A stretch of DNA of 64,000 nt from assembly GCA_036345935.2 (NCBI GenBank), contig JADWOT020001862.1, positions 81,001-145,000 on the forward strand, read 5' to 3'. The translations under genes and the position numbers were made by a program. Position 1 is the stretch's first letter; each line of letters opens with the position of its first letter. Origin of the DNA: Taenia hydatigena. Lineage: Eukaryota; Platyhelminthes; Cestoda; Cyclophyllidea; Taeniidae. This document shows, one piece after another, positions 11,984 through 25,305 of this stretch. The notes under the pieces are model-generated. The model did not search any database and was not told the origin of the DNA. It worked only from the letters and a program-made list of their open reading frames with translations.

Positions 11984-14802
11984 GGATGCCTAGTGGTGGC
12001 TAGCTAGCTGCATCTCATCTTCGGCAGCACCTGCATTCTCGCAGCCACAGTACTTGACACCTGCCTACCTCCCCCACCTTGAATCGGCAAATTGAGGAAT
12101 CTACCAACGTAAAATTGGTGTTTTCGCCTCCCCCAGTAGCTTTGCATTCGCCTGACTAAAGTGCGTCCCAGCATCTTAGCCATTCAAGATTACTCATTGT
12201 CCACCATTGGAATACTTCCTGCGAACACTGTGGACAGGTCCGTCTCGGACAGTCTCATATGCCTACCGCATACTGCCCAAATTAACCTCCACACCTTCCA
12301 CAGGTCGAGGAAGGGCCGGGCGAACATATCGATAGCCGAGAAAATTGACAGATGGGCAGGTATGTAGGTGGGTCAACAGATGGGGGGATCAAGATATGCG
12401 GAATGACGTAAAAGGTCATTTGGCAGCCAACACTAGCTTTACCACCTCACCTAGCCTCGACCTCTACATCTCTGCTAACTGACCATACAAGTGAATGAAA
12501 AGGAACAGAGACGCAAATAAATAATAAAACAATTCCAGTAATTCGCAAAATAACCGTCTCAAAACAACACCCATAATTGGTATGATGGTGGAAGGAGATA
12601 TCATGAGTAGAGGGAAAGGCGGGGACAATACGCTACTCGCGACGGCTATCATACCCGAGCTCCCATCACTGCGGTACACACCACGGAAAAGGCGGCGCAT
12701 TATAAAAAAAACTCCCGCGACAGACACAAAGCCAACTAATGTCGCTGAACTAGGGTGCAAACTAGACCACACCCGACCTTTGTCCATATCTGCGTAGGAC
12801 TTGTCGGCTCAACATCAGACGTCGAATTAAAAAAGGAGCGAGACAAACGCGCCACATCGTCAAGTGCAAGAGTACAGGGTTGGAAGCCCGCGTGCACCAA
12901 ACACTTGCCCACATCTTGGGCATGTCAATGCCAAAGACATTCCCGTCCCCCTCCCACATTGCCTAGTGCACTTATAGCTCCACTGCATCAAACAAGCATG
13001 ACAGCACCCAAAGACAATCGATGCCATGGGCGATAGACCAGCCAATGTGTGCGTGCGTGCTTAAAACGGTAGAACAAGTATCGTGCGTAAACAAGCCAAC
13101 TGAACATGGCGAGGCATTCCATTTTTTTCCACTATGAGCAAATCCTACCTTATCATTGTTAGCAGCAACAATGCAATCATAATGAAGCAATGTTTCGTAA
13201 AAATACTCAGCTCTAGGACATCACGAAAGCGTTAATTTTAGCATCTCCGGCAGTCAGATGCTCTGACGAAGATGAAGCGATTCCAACACGACCAATCACA
13301 CCAGGCAGGACCGTACAAACGTTCCAACGCCACATCCTACACCCCTGAAGTGAAGCTGATAAAGGATAATTAGGAGAGAGGGTCCACGAACAGCGAAAAG
13401 AACAGATCGCCTCACCTTCGCCTGTCTATCTACCCAAACCTCTACCAGCCAATTAACCCAATCAACAGATAACTAAAAGGATTGCAAATAAAGAAGTCGA
13501 CGAAGCTTAAACGCTTGCCAGTGCACATTTGCCTGTCTTTGGGGACGCCCATCGACTATTAGCCGTCAAGAATATTAACCTGACTGACCTATGGGAAACG
13601 CCAAACCCCCACGTTCGCCTGTCTCTGCGACACTTCAGCCAACTATTGGCTCCAAAGAAAAACGGCTAAAGCCAATGCCAATTACTACAATGACTAAGGA
13701 AAGGGCGAAGACTATACCGAAACTACTGCATTGCTACAGCAGGAGGAGTAAAAAACCGAGGCAATCAGTGGGTTGCCCTCCAAGTCACCTCCGTGGCAAT
13801 ACTTTTTTCAATACACACTTCATTCATAAGCGTTTCGAAAGCGGGCATTCCGGGATACTTTCTTTGACGATAATAAACGTGCACATCCCGGTGGCTTACG
13901 CAAGGAACACTAACCAGGTAGATTCAAATAACAACAACAGAAGGAACCACCGAAATCGCTTGATATTCAGTAAGATCTGAGTGAGTCTAAAGTGGGCATT
14001 AAATTACGAGATGGTCCATCTCAACCCCGCAAAGCAGTGAGAAGAGGTAAAGCAGCAGCAAGATTTCTAACCACAAGTAGACTAAATAGAATGTACTAGC
14101 TTGATACAACTGTGGGTACTGCCCATTTTACGGTCCCGACTTGGGCAGAAAAGCATCCAGTGCACTCAATCCCGTAACTACGAATTGAACATGCTTTGTA
14201 ATTAATACAAACAACTTGTTCCAATCATTATTTTCAGAAAGGAGACGCATATTCATTAAAAACCGCTAAACACAACATTTCTCGGTTAGGTTAGAATGGA
14301 ACTATGATTAATGGACGGACATACGCTATCTACCATCCTAAACGGAAAGCGATAACAAGATAAGCAAAATGGACAAAACTCAGCCAATGGCGTGACCAGA
14401 TGTCAATAAGCACAAAAGTTAGAACTGCCAACAATTCAAGTACACCAATGCTGGATTAAAGCACTCAAACAGCTGGTGGCAACAAACAAGTGGAGCAAGT
14501 AGGAAATGGGGAAGAATAGACACAATTACTCCTAAACCAGTGTTGGATTTCCATAGCGAATACGGTGACTGTGGCCGATGTAAAAGGCTACACCTCTCAC
14601 CAAGGCGTCAAACCTCATCAAAGTGCATAAACAGTGAATAGCATGCATTAATAAAGACTACAAAGATAAATGTACATTTATACGCTCCTATTAATCGGCG
14701 AGTCCTTTCCTCCATGCATCCACGACCATCGCACTCATTGACGTGGCTCCTTTCGTCTACCACTTCACAGCGCAGGAGTCACGACACGGCAGCACTTGCA
14801 TC
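11984..14802. other. No recognised gene
   Basis: The stretch holds several open frames of 60-130 codons on both strands (for example 12582-12797 plus with a basic KRRRIIKK run, and 13591-13980 plus), but they lack paired splice signals or recognisable domains. It is moderately AT-rich and shows no large internal repeat that I could see. Confidence 0.4.
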
Positions 14803-17341
14803 CTACTTCGCAGCAGACTTCCAACAGTTTCGGCAAAAATGAATCAGCGAACGCTGATTGGCAAAACGCCCTTCAGCGGCCTCAACAAAATACCTGTCGT
14901 CTGAAGACCCGGAAGAAGCATAGCTGATGCGATGCATCACTTGCTCAGTCGTCCCCATTTTGCGCGGTAAAATTCGGTATTTGCATCCACCCGTCACCTG
15001 AGTCACCGAATACGCCATCCAAGGAACATCCTCGAATCTGCAGGAATAAACTGAGGCTCAAAGAAACAGTGTCAATCAGGGCGGTGGATTAGTACGCATC
15101 CGATCAACAACCCACCCTTGCAGAGTCACAGATGCAATATTAAGCGATTGATGGCTATAAACCTGGCAACGCGATGTGGACAAAACAATTGGTAGGTGGT
15201 AAAACGTTTCCATATGGCATGAACTGTCAATGTTACAAATAGGCAGAAGCAAGTACGGCATTAAATCGTAAAGCACCTTCGCTTCCCCCTCTTCCCCCTG
15301 CAAGTTAACAACCACACTCCAGAAATGAGTCACCTCACTCAACGCTCACACACCTGGGCGTCAGTAAAAACCAATGCATCGTATGAGAGCTCTTAATAAT
15401 ATAACCTCAAATCGGCTTCATCTCACATCATAACGCTGTTGTTGTTGTTACTGCCAAAGGCCTCAAAATCTGACTACTACCTTGTACTAAAAAAAACGAA
15501 AAGAAGGAAAAGTGGTGCAATTATAAGCCTACAATAAGGTCTCACTAAACCTGTAAAAAACACTGTCCCATAGGGGACTACTTACCAATGTGCCGCCCTC
15601 CTCTCCATCCCTTCTCGCCTGCCTGCCCGGCATCCACACATGCCGCACCCAGTCTTCCATGATGTTGGGACCCTCCTCCAAACGCAGCCGCGCCACTACC
15701 TGCCTGCTTGTCCTGCGTGAAGGAATAATCCAAACTAAGGAGGAGGAGGAGTAAGAGAACTCTAATAATTGCTTTGACACCACAGTTGTCGCCGTCGACA
15801 GCGACGAGTTCAAAGGCTCTTGAAGTAGTCGCCGTGGCTTCCCATGGATCGGCTTCTACGCCCACATTCCCTATTGCCATTATTGCCCTGTCGACAACAA
15901 CGATGCGTGTTATTGCTGGCAGACAGCCTGTTGAGTCCGTAATTGACAACGACAACGGCGACGTTGAGAAGCGTCATGTAGCCGGAGTTGAGAGCAATGA
16001 TCCCCACCTACCTACCTACCTACTTCACGAGGGAGGAATGTGTGAAGCGGTAGCTAAAGCGAGATTCGCATTAATTGCCGCCTCATAATGCCTCCATTTT
16101 TCGCAAAGTAGCTATTTTTGATGGCAACGTCAATGTTTAACCTAACAAATGCACAGATAAAAGTGGAAAATAGGGCATATAATGAATACTTCTAGCAAAA
16201 ATAATGAATGTGCCAAGCACTTAGCAAAGTTGGAACTCTTCTCAACAAAATTACGACTCATTAAGCAAAGTCCACAGTCGTTAAAGAACAAACTGATCAG
16301 GAAATTGCCAAACCAATCTTACGTGTAACCCAAAGCATCGCATAGGAAAAAGCGAACGTGATTAGACCTTGCAGCTGGAAAACAAAACGTCTCAATATCC
16401 ACATTATGAGGCCTTCGCGTTTGCTCTGGCAAGTAGGCGTGCGAATGAAGCCAATCAACATGAAAAGGACATAATAACACATAACACGCTGGAACTAGTA
16501 GAAAGCACAAAACACTAGCTTTCAAACTTGCTCGAGCGAACTAAGCCCCATTGACCGAAAAAACGCCCACCAAAACGAACACCACTTACGTACATCGCGC
16601 ACAAATCTAGCTAATCGGTTCAGTGCTATCCGACAAAACAAATAAACTTATAATTGTTGTGCATTATTGTGCATTTTAGCGCGCTAAGAATAATTATAGT
16701 TACCTAATTTTTTGCAGTGAGTGTAACCTTAATATGCAAAAATGCGGACAAAAGAAGTTATTTGGGAAGCGCAAGTAAAAATCTAACGGCGAATCCTTGT
16801 TGTAAAAATGCGTTAAGACAACATTGCAAGAGTCTTAAACCAATGTTATTGCAATTCAAGTAGCAGGTTTAGCGTTTTTTGACATTTTTGTTGGTGAGTT
16901 CTTACTATTATCAAGTGTAATTTCTGTATCCTAGTTGGTTTATAAGGCTTATTACAACTCACTTTTGTTCTTGATTTAGTGTAGCTTTAACTTTGTTGAC
17001 AGTTTTTACATGTCTCTTTAACAGTGTGGAGGGTTCCTCCTCTCCCTCCTGGTTACCCTTGACAGTAGAAATCTGCGTACGTTTAGACATCTTTAATGTA
17101 TATGGGGTGATAAATACAGCTGGGCGAGATATGGAGTTAAGGCCGAGGATGTGTTACGCTCCAGCGAGCCTCCGCGCTGCTCCGTCACGTGGTTCAAACT
17201 GACTTCCCGCCTCTGGCCTACAAAGCGCATTTAAAGAATTAAGTATCACAACAGGAACTTACTTTGTCCTGCCAATCCAATTCGTGGTACACAGGCATTC
17301 GACCCGCATAGCCTCCTCAACGCCGCCAGACGGCCAGCGAC
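14803..17341 (-). CDS. Unidentified multi-exon protein, 3' end
   Basis: Four exons chain in phase. Exon 17263-17341 has acceptor ttttcttctttaag and donor AAA|gtaagt. Exon 15586-15734 has acceptor ctcctcctcctccttag and donor TTG|gtaagt. Exon 15116-15297 has acceptor gttaacttgcag and donor AGG|gtgggt. The last exon, 14803-15037, follows acceptor tttattcctgcag and ends at TAG. The final intron is 78 bases and contains the branch-like tactaat. The product contains IMEDWVRHVWMPGRQARR, a hydrophobic VLYDLMPYLLLPICNI stretch, and a C-terminal part with GGCKYRILPRK, FVEAAEGRFANQRS and HFCRNCWKSAAK. I do not recognise the family. The 1.5-kb intron makes the 17263-17341 exon the least certain; its frame is open in more than one phase. 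Further 5' exons are expected. Confidence 0.5.
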
Positions 17342-19514
17342 CTTAAAGAAGAAAATTATAAAAGGAAAAATTAAAGTTATGAACATAGCCTTTGACAAAT
17401 GGGGATACACTAGTAAAATATGATGAATTTGCGGCATTAATTGCACCAAAGGCTTAAGTTACTTCATCACATAATGGTAAAATTCAGGCGATTAGGAAAA
17501 AATGCAATCCAATACGCACATTGAAATGCATGAAAAACTTTTAAAAACCTTAAGTCTTATCAGTATTTGCTTAGAACAACAAAAACATTCATGGTACATT
17601 GTCGTTTATTGCTGAAAGGTATAAGCGTGTTACTGAACAAGGAATACATCAAAAGCACTTGTCTTGTTAGCATACCGCGTGCATTGACGCAATAATAAAG
17701 CCCTCAGATTGGGTTAGCCGTCAGTTGGGAAGCCAAGCAATGCACTGATGAAGCCTTTTAGACTAAGATCCAGTTACCCTCAAAAGCGCAGAATATCTTA
17801 CAGAGGCAATAAATGTATTAAATGAACAAAAAAGTCTACAAACGTTCTGCGTTGTTAAGTCAAAAATCGTGCGTATCAGTTATGCGATACTTAGTTTAAT
17901 TTCGTAAATTAGGTTATGGCTGCCATCGCCACCGCGAAGTCATTGCTTGTGTGGTGAAGTTTGAAAATTATTTGGGGTTGAGGGGATCTAAAATTATAGC
18001 CTCGTCTGTCTTAAACTGCGTTCATACGTATACATTAGGTTGCCACGTTACTTAAGCACGCATAGAAGACTGAGGTTAGGACGTGCCCCTCGTAATGTGT
18101 CGCGTTTCTAAATGTTGGCACATATAATGAGGGGCATTGGAGATCGCTACCGTACCACGTGACTGTAAATTACAACAGAAGAAGAGGAAAAGGGAGAGGG
18201 GGAGGAGATTAAGTAGATTTGCTTTTAGGCAGCAGAAATTAGTATCCGCATCGTTTCCTCGGTGGCCAACGACTACGATGATGACGCATTAGACAGTGCC
18301 TGATCTTTGGAAGTGGAAGTGAAGGCCTTTGTGTGGGGAGGAGGATGCAAATATTTTGAACATCTTTATTGGGCTCAAGAGTGGAAGTGGAATTAGTTGC
18401 CATCGACAGTATAGTGCACGCTGAGAAACATTGCATGTGGAGGAATTTGCAAAATTGGCTTTGAAGACAATCCTGTAGGCGTAGTGTGGTGTGTGGTTTG
18501 TGGTACCCTCTTCCCTCCCCATCACAATAAATGCGGTAGTGTTACCTTTCAACACTGCGTCAGCAAGTGAGCCCTCACCCACACCTCGTTAAAGAAGCAT
18601 CGCCTCCTATTGTAAGCTATTGTGTCCTCGCCTACTTCCAAGATAAATAGGATGATAATGTATGCACGCAAGCGTGCCTACTCAAAGTACCATCAGCACA
18701 GTCTCCACTACTAGAAGGTAAGGCTTCTACTTACGTTCAGCGTGTTGCAAACAGCGCAGTCCTAACAGTGACAACTAGTAGTGTACAGGCTTCATTAGTG
18801 TGTTGCTAAATAGGGTTCATGAGGGGAAGAATGAGGATGGTTGTTGTCGCAGCTCCACTATCCCATCATTCGATGTCTACCTGCTAACAGTTCTGGTGGA
18901 ATGTTATTGAGGCGGAATGTGATCGCTACTGAATCAGTGCTCAGTAGGAGTTTCACATTGAGGTGGAAGTTTGGTCGGACATTGGCTAGGGTTGGGGGTT
19001 GCACACAGACGAGGAGGTGTCGAAGGGGCGAAAAGAGGCATCCATTTACATTCATTTTGTTAACGAAAGCACTCCTTTGCATAATCAACAAGATAATGGT
19101 GTTGTTTCATAAGAAGACGTTACGAATACGCGTTGATTGAAGAAACGTGAGCAAGTTCATAGAAGTAACTAGAAGGGAAGGAGAGCGCCCTTCTCCTTAC
19201 CATTGTCAAACCAGATTCCACTTCTTCCGACAGCTACTCGTGAGCAATGTGGGGGAGAAAGGTGGTAAATATGAAGAATCCACCTGTCAGACAATCAAAT
19301 TTCCGCATACCGACCCGCCCACCCACATACAGGACTTTGCAAGCAGTGTAACCGCTTGCAATAGTCAGTCTAACTAGACATCGGGACCCTTACTTCAACG
19401 TCTTCTCTACTTCTCGTAGCTGATGAGCCGAGTCTGACCCAACATAAGAAATTGTGACATTGCCACCACACACAAACCTACTACACACTTCTACGATATT
19501 CCCATTAGAATAAA
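17342..19514. other. No recognised gene
   Basis: Apart from upstream intron of the preceding minus-strand model, nothing is supported. The minus frame 18289-18582 (97 codons) is long for this composition but has no domain that I recognise and no clear splice partner. Confidence 0.4.
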
Positions 19515-19520
19515 TTTATT
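19515..19520 (-). terminator. Candidate AATAAA poly(A) signal
   Basis: AATAAA on the minus strand lies about 74 bases beyond the stop of the small frame at 19594-19785. The site is partly palindromic with AATAAA on the plus strand at 19509-19514, so its use is uncertain. Confidence 0.25.
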
Positions 19521-19593
19521 AGCAATAGCAACTGAAAGCCTTAGGAGGCAACGCAGATTTGCTTAGAGTACGTGGTGAAGTCATGGATGGAGC

Positions 19594-19785
19594 CTAGCCA
19601 TAAATAACGAAATCAGTGCTCCCCAATCTTTTGGCTTTCTCACACGACAATTCGTATGGATAGCAAACTGATTTGCAGCAACAGTTGATGAATAAATTGC
19701 CAACATGCATAGACCATGTCATTGCAGTACTGAATAGCAGCACGCATTCAAAAAACAAGCACAGTCGAACATCAAATAAGAGCAT
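19594..19785 (-). CDS. Possible small cysteine-rich secreted peptide
   Basis: A single minus-strand frame of about 63 residues starts at ATG 19785 with a hydrophobic leader (LCLFFECVLLFSTAM) followed by a short tail containing CCCKSVC and a further C. A TATAATAA-like element lies at about 19811-19820 and a minus-strand AATAAA lies 74 bases past the stop. These are suggestive of a compact secreted-peptide gene, but any random 60-codon frame can look like this and no family was recognised. Confidence 0.25.
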   Translation of the reverse strand: MLLFDVRLCLFFECVLLFSTAMTWSMHVGNLFINCCCKSVCYPYELSCEKAKRLGSTDFVIYG

Positions 19786-20159
19786 TATTAGATTCACAGT
19801 ACATGCTTTGTTTATTATAAGGGAATAATGACCATGCTGAAGGGAATGCTGTATGGTTTACTGTTTGGCACAGGCATTATGTTCCGCATGTTGGTTGAGC
19901 TGCTGTTGGTGGAAGCATCATGTTGCCTCCTCTTGTGTTTCGACCAGCTGCGCGTCTACATTTTGCAAATAAACCACTTTTAAATGCATAAGAAACGTGC
20001 AATTCTAACGCAGCTAAGATTGCTTTCACCGTATCATTTCGTAGAGTAAAGAAGAATGAATAGAAAACATTGTTATCGAATTTTGTCTGAAAATAGAAAC
20101 AGAACAAAATAAAAAAAACCTTCACTAGAGATGTGCCCACGCTGATGAACGATGATATG

Positions 20160-20780
20160 ATGGATTATATCCCTCATGTCTACGCCTCTCTTCTCATGTC
20201 CCACTGCAATGCATCTCCGATGAGTGTCTGCTTTGCCTTCTACTACGCTCTACAAGCTTAAACGCACTGCGTCTTGTATTAAGTCACATTTTTTGTGCTC
20301 CTCGCACACAACTCATTCGGAGGGAGGAGAGCAGGTGCTCCCTACACTTAAGCTCTAAACTTTATTTTTACACTTCAGTGTCACAGAAACATCTCACTCC
20401 TTTGCCTCCTTTACGCTTCTCTCGCCTTCCACTTCTACCACATCGTCTGCCGGTTTCCCTTCATCTCTTCACTGGTCTCAATCTCGGTTATGATATGAGT
20501 AAGTAATGCACAAATTCATAACCGAGATCAAACTGGCACAGATTTGACTGGATCTGACTCAATCACACTCTACCCGAAACCGATTCGTGTTTTGGCATAG
20601 CTTAACTTGGATTGCCATCAATTTTCCAATTCTATCTTTCTTTCTGTCGCTTTACTTTCTTCTGTAGCGCTTCGTTTTAATTCCGTTTCCTATTTCTACT
20701 CCTCGTTCACTTATCCTTTGGAATAATTCTTTTTCCTTTTGTGTGGCAATTCGATGCACCAAACAACAATTGCTTTTACC
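20160..20780 (+). repeat. Pyrimidine-rich dispersed repeat R, copy 1
   Basis: Similar in order to 24235-24850: tcatgtctac...cctctcttctcatgt, the tattaagtca/cattaagtcc element, then CT-rich tracts. It contains the motif actggatctgactcaatcac at about 20546, which recurs inverted near 55600. Origin unknown. Confidence 0.5.
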
Positions 20781-22900
20781 TTTCAGATAAGACATTTCTT
20801 CTTGTTTTACGCTTTCCTGATTTGGGACGTTAGCAATTCAATTCCTGCAAGTCGTCTCTCTCAACCCTGCTTCTGATTACCCAAGTAAGCAATGGTCACG
20901 ATAATTGCTTAAATCAGTCACTATCAAGTTACTTGAAAGCGTCGCATATAGACTACCACGAGCCATTAAACAAAGCGTAAACAGAGCAGTTTTGAGGCCA
21001 AGACCTGTGAATTCTAGACTTTGCTTACATGGCTGGTCAGCGTGATTTACTTCGAACACTTTAAGGACTAACGAATCTACCCTTTTAAATTTCTGCATTC
21101 CTTGAGTTAAAGGAATGTATCCTACATCTGTGGTGGCGGTTCTCTAGCCCTAAACAGACACTAAAATGCCACTTTGTATTCCGGTTTCGCCACACAAGTC
21201 TTACTAAGCAGCTTCTCTGTATTGTCGGTGGTGTTACAGAATTCAGCAGCTGCTAGGCATTGAAGACTGTGGAAAGGCAACGCACGACGAAAGGCTGTGA
21301 AGTCAGTGCAGTTAATGCGCCTTAGCGGTCGAATGACCCTCATTCTGCCCTAGTTTTTGGTCTCTATCTGCTTTACTAGCAAGTATATTTCAGAGTATCT
21401 AAGCCCTTCTCCCACAACATCTGCGACATTTTTTTACTTAACGCTTCTTACCACACCCCTAATCCTCTTTGCTACACCTGCATACATAAAACCCATTGAC
21501 TTCTTAGTCTCTAAAGGCTCCCAAGCATGAAAAATAAGTAGTCACTGAACCCTCAAGTGAGTTTTGTAAACTGAATGCTTGGAAATTGGGGCGAAATTCC
21601 CTTTATCGGATTCGCTATAGAGTAGCAAAAAGAAAGGCGATGCCAAAAAGGATAAGAGAAGGTGTTTTTAAACCACACCACCACCAAATGGATATTAGTG
21701 GGAGAATGATCCTGATCTCAGTTGCCTGTGCTCTTCTCAGCAGGCGCCTCACCGCTTTGGACAGTTGATCGATTAATCGATAGGACCACCTGCTGCGCAT
21801 TCGCTGTGCTTTGGTTATCGACGCATATACCGATCGATTGGACTTACGGTCAGTTCAGATGCAAAACCCACAAGGATGGATGAGCGGAACATGATTTTAG
21901 CATTTACTCAAGACTGTGTTTGTTAGTGCTGTCGGTTGTGGTGAAAATGCACCAATTCCTGTTTGAATGTATGGTTGAATACAATGCTGTCACAGCTCGT
22001 CGTGTGCAAGTGTTTTGTTATCCATCCACCCAACCCATTGTGTGAGGGAACCAAACCATTTAAGATGCCGATGCGATTATTAATAGATCCACCTCTTACA
22101 CGATCGTGTCATATCCGCCAAGCATGTGGTCGTTAAGTTCTAGGGTGGTCGGATGATGCTGTAAATGAATTTAGGTGAAGGTGATGGCATTGATAATTTC
22201 CACTTCAAATTGAAAGGCGGCATGCAGCTAAGAGAGGTCTTCGGAGGTTTGACAGTGCTAAATTGCGATTAACAACTTTGCTTGCGTTAATAGCAGAGAA
22301 TGCGCAAGCACAATCAAATCCTGATGACATGGATCGCCTGCATCTGACTTGCCTCTGCTTTAAGTGGAAGGCGGTGGAGACTTGGCTGAATGTGTCGAGG
22401 GTTCTTGTCCTGGCTGGTTGGCAGTCTTCGCTTCTTAGACATGCTCGAGCATGAAATCAATTGGCTAACAAAGGATTTGTAGAAGTTGGAGAATCTGAAT
22501 AGTTTGCCAATGATGGGTAGTCGGTGCACTGTAATGCTAATCAGTAGCTGTGGGTAAATACGATAGCTGATGGTTAAAAATGCGTAAGTAGCCTCCTTTT
22601 TGGTGCATTTGGACAGTCACCAGTGGCCAGCGTGCACGGCACGAAAAGGTTTAAATGCCTTTGAGTGAAGACTAGTGGAGTGCGCTGCCCAATCTTTGAT
22701 ATAGAGGCTGGAGACATCTGTACTTGTCACAAAATGCCAGACTGGATTCCGTGCCCATGGTATTAGAAGGATCGCACCATGCGTCAGTAAAGAGCAATAT
22801 CACGAAAAGAACTCGAAGTCAGACAATCCCTATTATGCTGCACATTTTAATGGAAGAAAATTTGTATTGGTAGACTCCTTCCTTCCCCCCGCCTCTTTAA
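20781..22900. other. No recognised gene
   Basis: Short open frames only. The minus frame 22314-22529 has a phrase (LFRFSNFYKSFVSQLIS) faintly like the retroelement polymerase-RNase H junction, but it is too weak to call. Confidence 0.35.
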
Positions 22901-23229
22901 CATGTACTGTAATGCACGAAGTCCAGCCAAGGTAAAGAACCTCAAAGGTGTGTGATGACTGCTTCCTCAAAACCACGAAGCAACAAGTGCCACCGATTCA
23001 GTAGGAAACAATAATTACTCAACTAAAGACCACACATACTCACATACGCATTCCATTATCTCTTGACGTTCATCCTGCCTCGTTAGGTTATCGTCGTTTC
23101 CACCATCCGGCTTTATGTCAGTACCTCAGTCCCACTTCGTCTTTTACTCATCTTTGGTCTACTTCTCATCAGCCACCCCATTCGCCTCCCCATAAATCTC
23201 TCTAAAACCCTCTAGCCTCCCACTCCACC

Positions 23230-23940
23230 ATTACACATAAGTCAAAGGGTAAAAAGAGTAGAACGCTAGGGTAAGTTATGCCACCACCTTCTCCTTAATC
23301 CCTGCTCCCTCCTCTCCTCCCCCTTACTTGCTTCATTCGCATGCGTCGTTTTAAAGTCAATTTAACTGGCATCTTGGTGTTTTTTATCATGGTAAAATAA
23401 TGAGTTGAGCTTTCGACAGAGCTACTTGACAGAAGCTCTGATTTCTTTGACGAAGTCGGTTACTACAAACATCACTCGGATACATGGTCAAGTAAATGGG
23501 CAAATAGAAAAGACTCGGGAATATGTGGAAGCAATAAAGAGGAGAATGAGAAACGCAGTGCCATGGAACTATGCAGAGGCACTAAAAGATGGCCTTTGTC
23601 CGTCCTTTTCCCTTTTTCTACTTCTCATCCGTATAAAGTAAGGGTAGGTTTCGCCATTACTTACTTCTCTTTCTCTCCCATAACTATGATGTCTCATCCT
23701 CCTTCTCTCTTACTTCGTTTGCGTGCGTCATTTTAGTGTTATCAAATCTGGTAATTGGTGCATATCACAAGGAAAGGCAAAACTATTTTAACATTCCACA
23801 GTACTCTGCTCGGCAACACGGCCAAATGAGCAGGCAAGTTGATCAGTTTAGGAATATATGGGGAAAAGATGGGGAGAAAAAGGCATGCTGCACTACAGCA
23901 TTGTGCAGAGAAATTCTACGGTGTCCAATTTTAATCTGAC
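23230..23940 (+). repeat. Local direct duplication, period about 380 bp
   Basis: 23230-23600 and 23625-23940 share a CT-rich start (ccctcctctcctccccctta versus catcctccttctctcttact), then ttcg(c/t)..tgcgtc(g/a)ttttaa/ttttag, then the cggatacatggtcaa/cggcaacacggccaa part. A reverse-complement relative with gcatgcaaatgaagcaag lies at about 53230-53345. Confidence 0.5.
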
Positions 23941-24234
23941 TAGATTAAACTGGGTCAAAGCGGAAAAGATTAGCTGCATAGGCTAGACTGATGGGCGTGG
24001 ATAAAAAAGGAAAGAAGGGGGCAGACAGGGCCAACTGATCCATCGTGCATGCCTCACCCTTTGAGGCGCCTTGTGTGCCACCATTCAAGTCAATCTCAAC
24101 ACTATTTTGGTCTGCTCAATCGGCTCGACACAAATCCATTTCAAGTGAAATGAGGGTCTGTCTTTCCTCCTCGCAGATATCAGGGTGTGAGGTACACATG
24201 CAAGAAGTAGGTCTAAAGAAGTCTTCGAAATGGC

Positions 24235-24850
24235 AGGATAGGGGCCTTCATGTCTACTCCTCCTTTCTCATGTGTCACTTCAGCACATCTTTCGTGGGTG
24301 TCTCCTTCCTCTCCTCCTACGCTCAATAAGTTCTCAAGCACTGCATGCTGCATTAAGTCCCACCGTTTGTGCTTTGTGCATTTAACTTACCTGAAGGCGT
24401 GAATTCTTCCTACATTTTATTTCCCTACTATAGTTCTTACTTGAGCGACACTAAAAAGTCTCGCTTCTTTTATCTTTACTGTACTCGAACACAAAATCAA
24501 TTTTCTCCTCCCTCCTCCGCCTCTTACCTCATCATCCGCCTGCGCCCCCTTAGTAAGTCTCCTACATCTCCCAGATTAGGCTAGCACAAGCTAGAATAGA
24601 TCTGACTACACCATACTGTGCTTTAAATCAAACCATGCTTTAGCATAGTCTATCTTAAAATGCCATGAAAATTCTTTGATTTTGTGGTTCTTTTGTCTAT
24701 TTTAGTTTATCTTGCATCAAGTCGCCTCAATTTTATCTCCTACACCTTCACCTTATCCTCCCTACTTCCACTTGTCTCCTTGGCAGCGAAGGTCAATACA
24801 TTGATCACACTTTATGATTTTTAAGCTGGTTTGATTCCTGCCTGCCTCTC
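24235..24850 (+). repeat. Dispersed repeat R, copy 2
   Basis: Direct relative of 20160-20780, more diverged toward the right. The TC-rich segment after it (to about 25300) has no gene signal. Confidence 0.45.
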
Positions 24851-25305
24851 TTATTGCGCACTTCCTGCTTTCGCCTTGTAGAGCTCCTCTCCACCCAGTG
24901 CTCTGCAATTTTTGGCAAGAATGTGCGCTCGACTCCCTGGTTTATCTCTGCTTGTCTGTTTGTCTGCTCGAGTCCATGTGTGTAGCTGCTCATGTCTATT
25001 TTTGTCCTTTTAGAGAGTCGCCTTAATTCGTGTCACGAGGAAACAGGCAAGAACGTGTGTATGTACTTGAGTGTATAAGGGTGCGTAAGGCACATTCATC
25101 TCACTCTATCCTCCAAATTCGTTTATCTAGATGAATGAATTGACAGGTCTATCCAGGGCGCAGTGGGATCTCCTTTGGCCTTTCGTTGGATGGCTAGTTG
25201 TTTGCCTAATTAATTTAAACCTCACACCTCACCAATATTCCACCACCTACCCATCCGCCAACCCAAGTTACCACATTTAATAACGTTTTTCTTTCTGCGG
25301 CTACT

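Noticed and set aside
12464..12787. Hydrophobic minus frame as a membrane protein
   Set aside because: No splice or promoter support; the opposite strand is also open with a basic peptide.
13591..13980. 129-codon plus frame as a gene
   Set aside because: Composition follows the local AC-rich sequence and no promoter, splice or domain signal was found.
15578..15955. 125-codon minus frame with a Leu-rich run, and plus frame 15774-16088
   Set aside because: The donor at 15585 and phase continuity with 15297 support the other minus frame; the Leu run comes from a CTC repeat before the acceptor.
22314..22529. Minus frame with LFRFSNFYKSFVSQLIS, like the retroelement RT to RNase H junction
   Set aside because: Only one short block matches, and neighbouring blocks of the family are absent in any frame.
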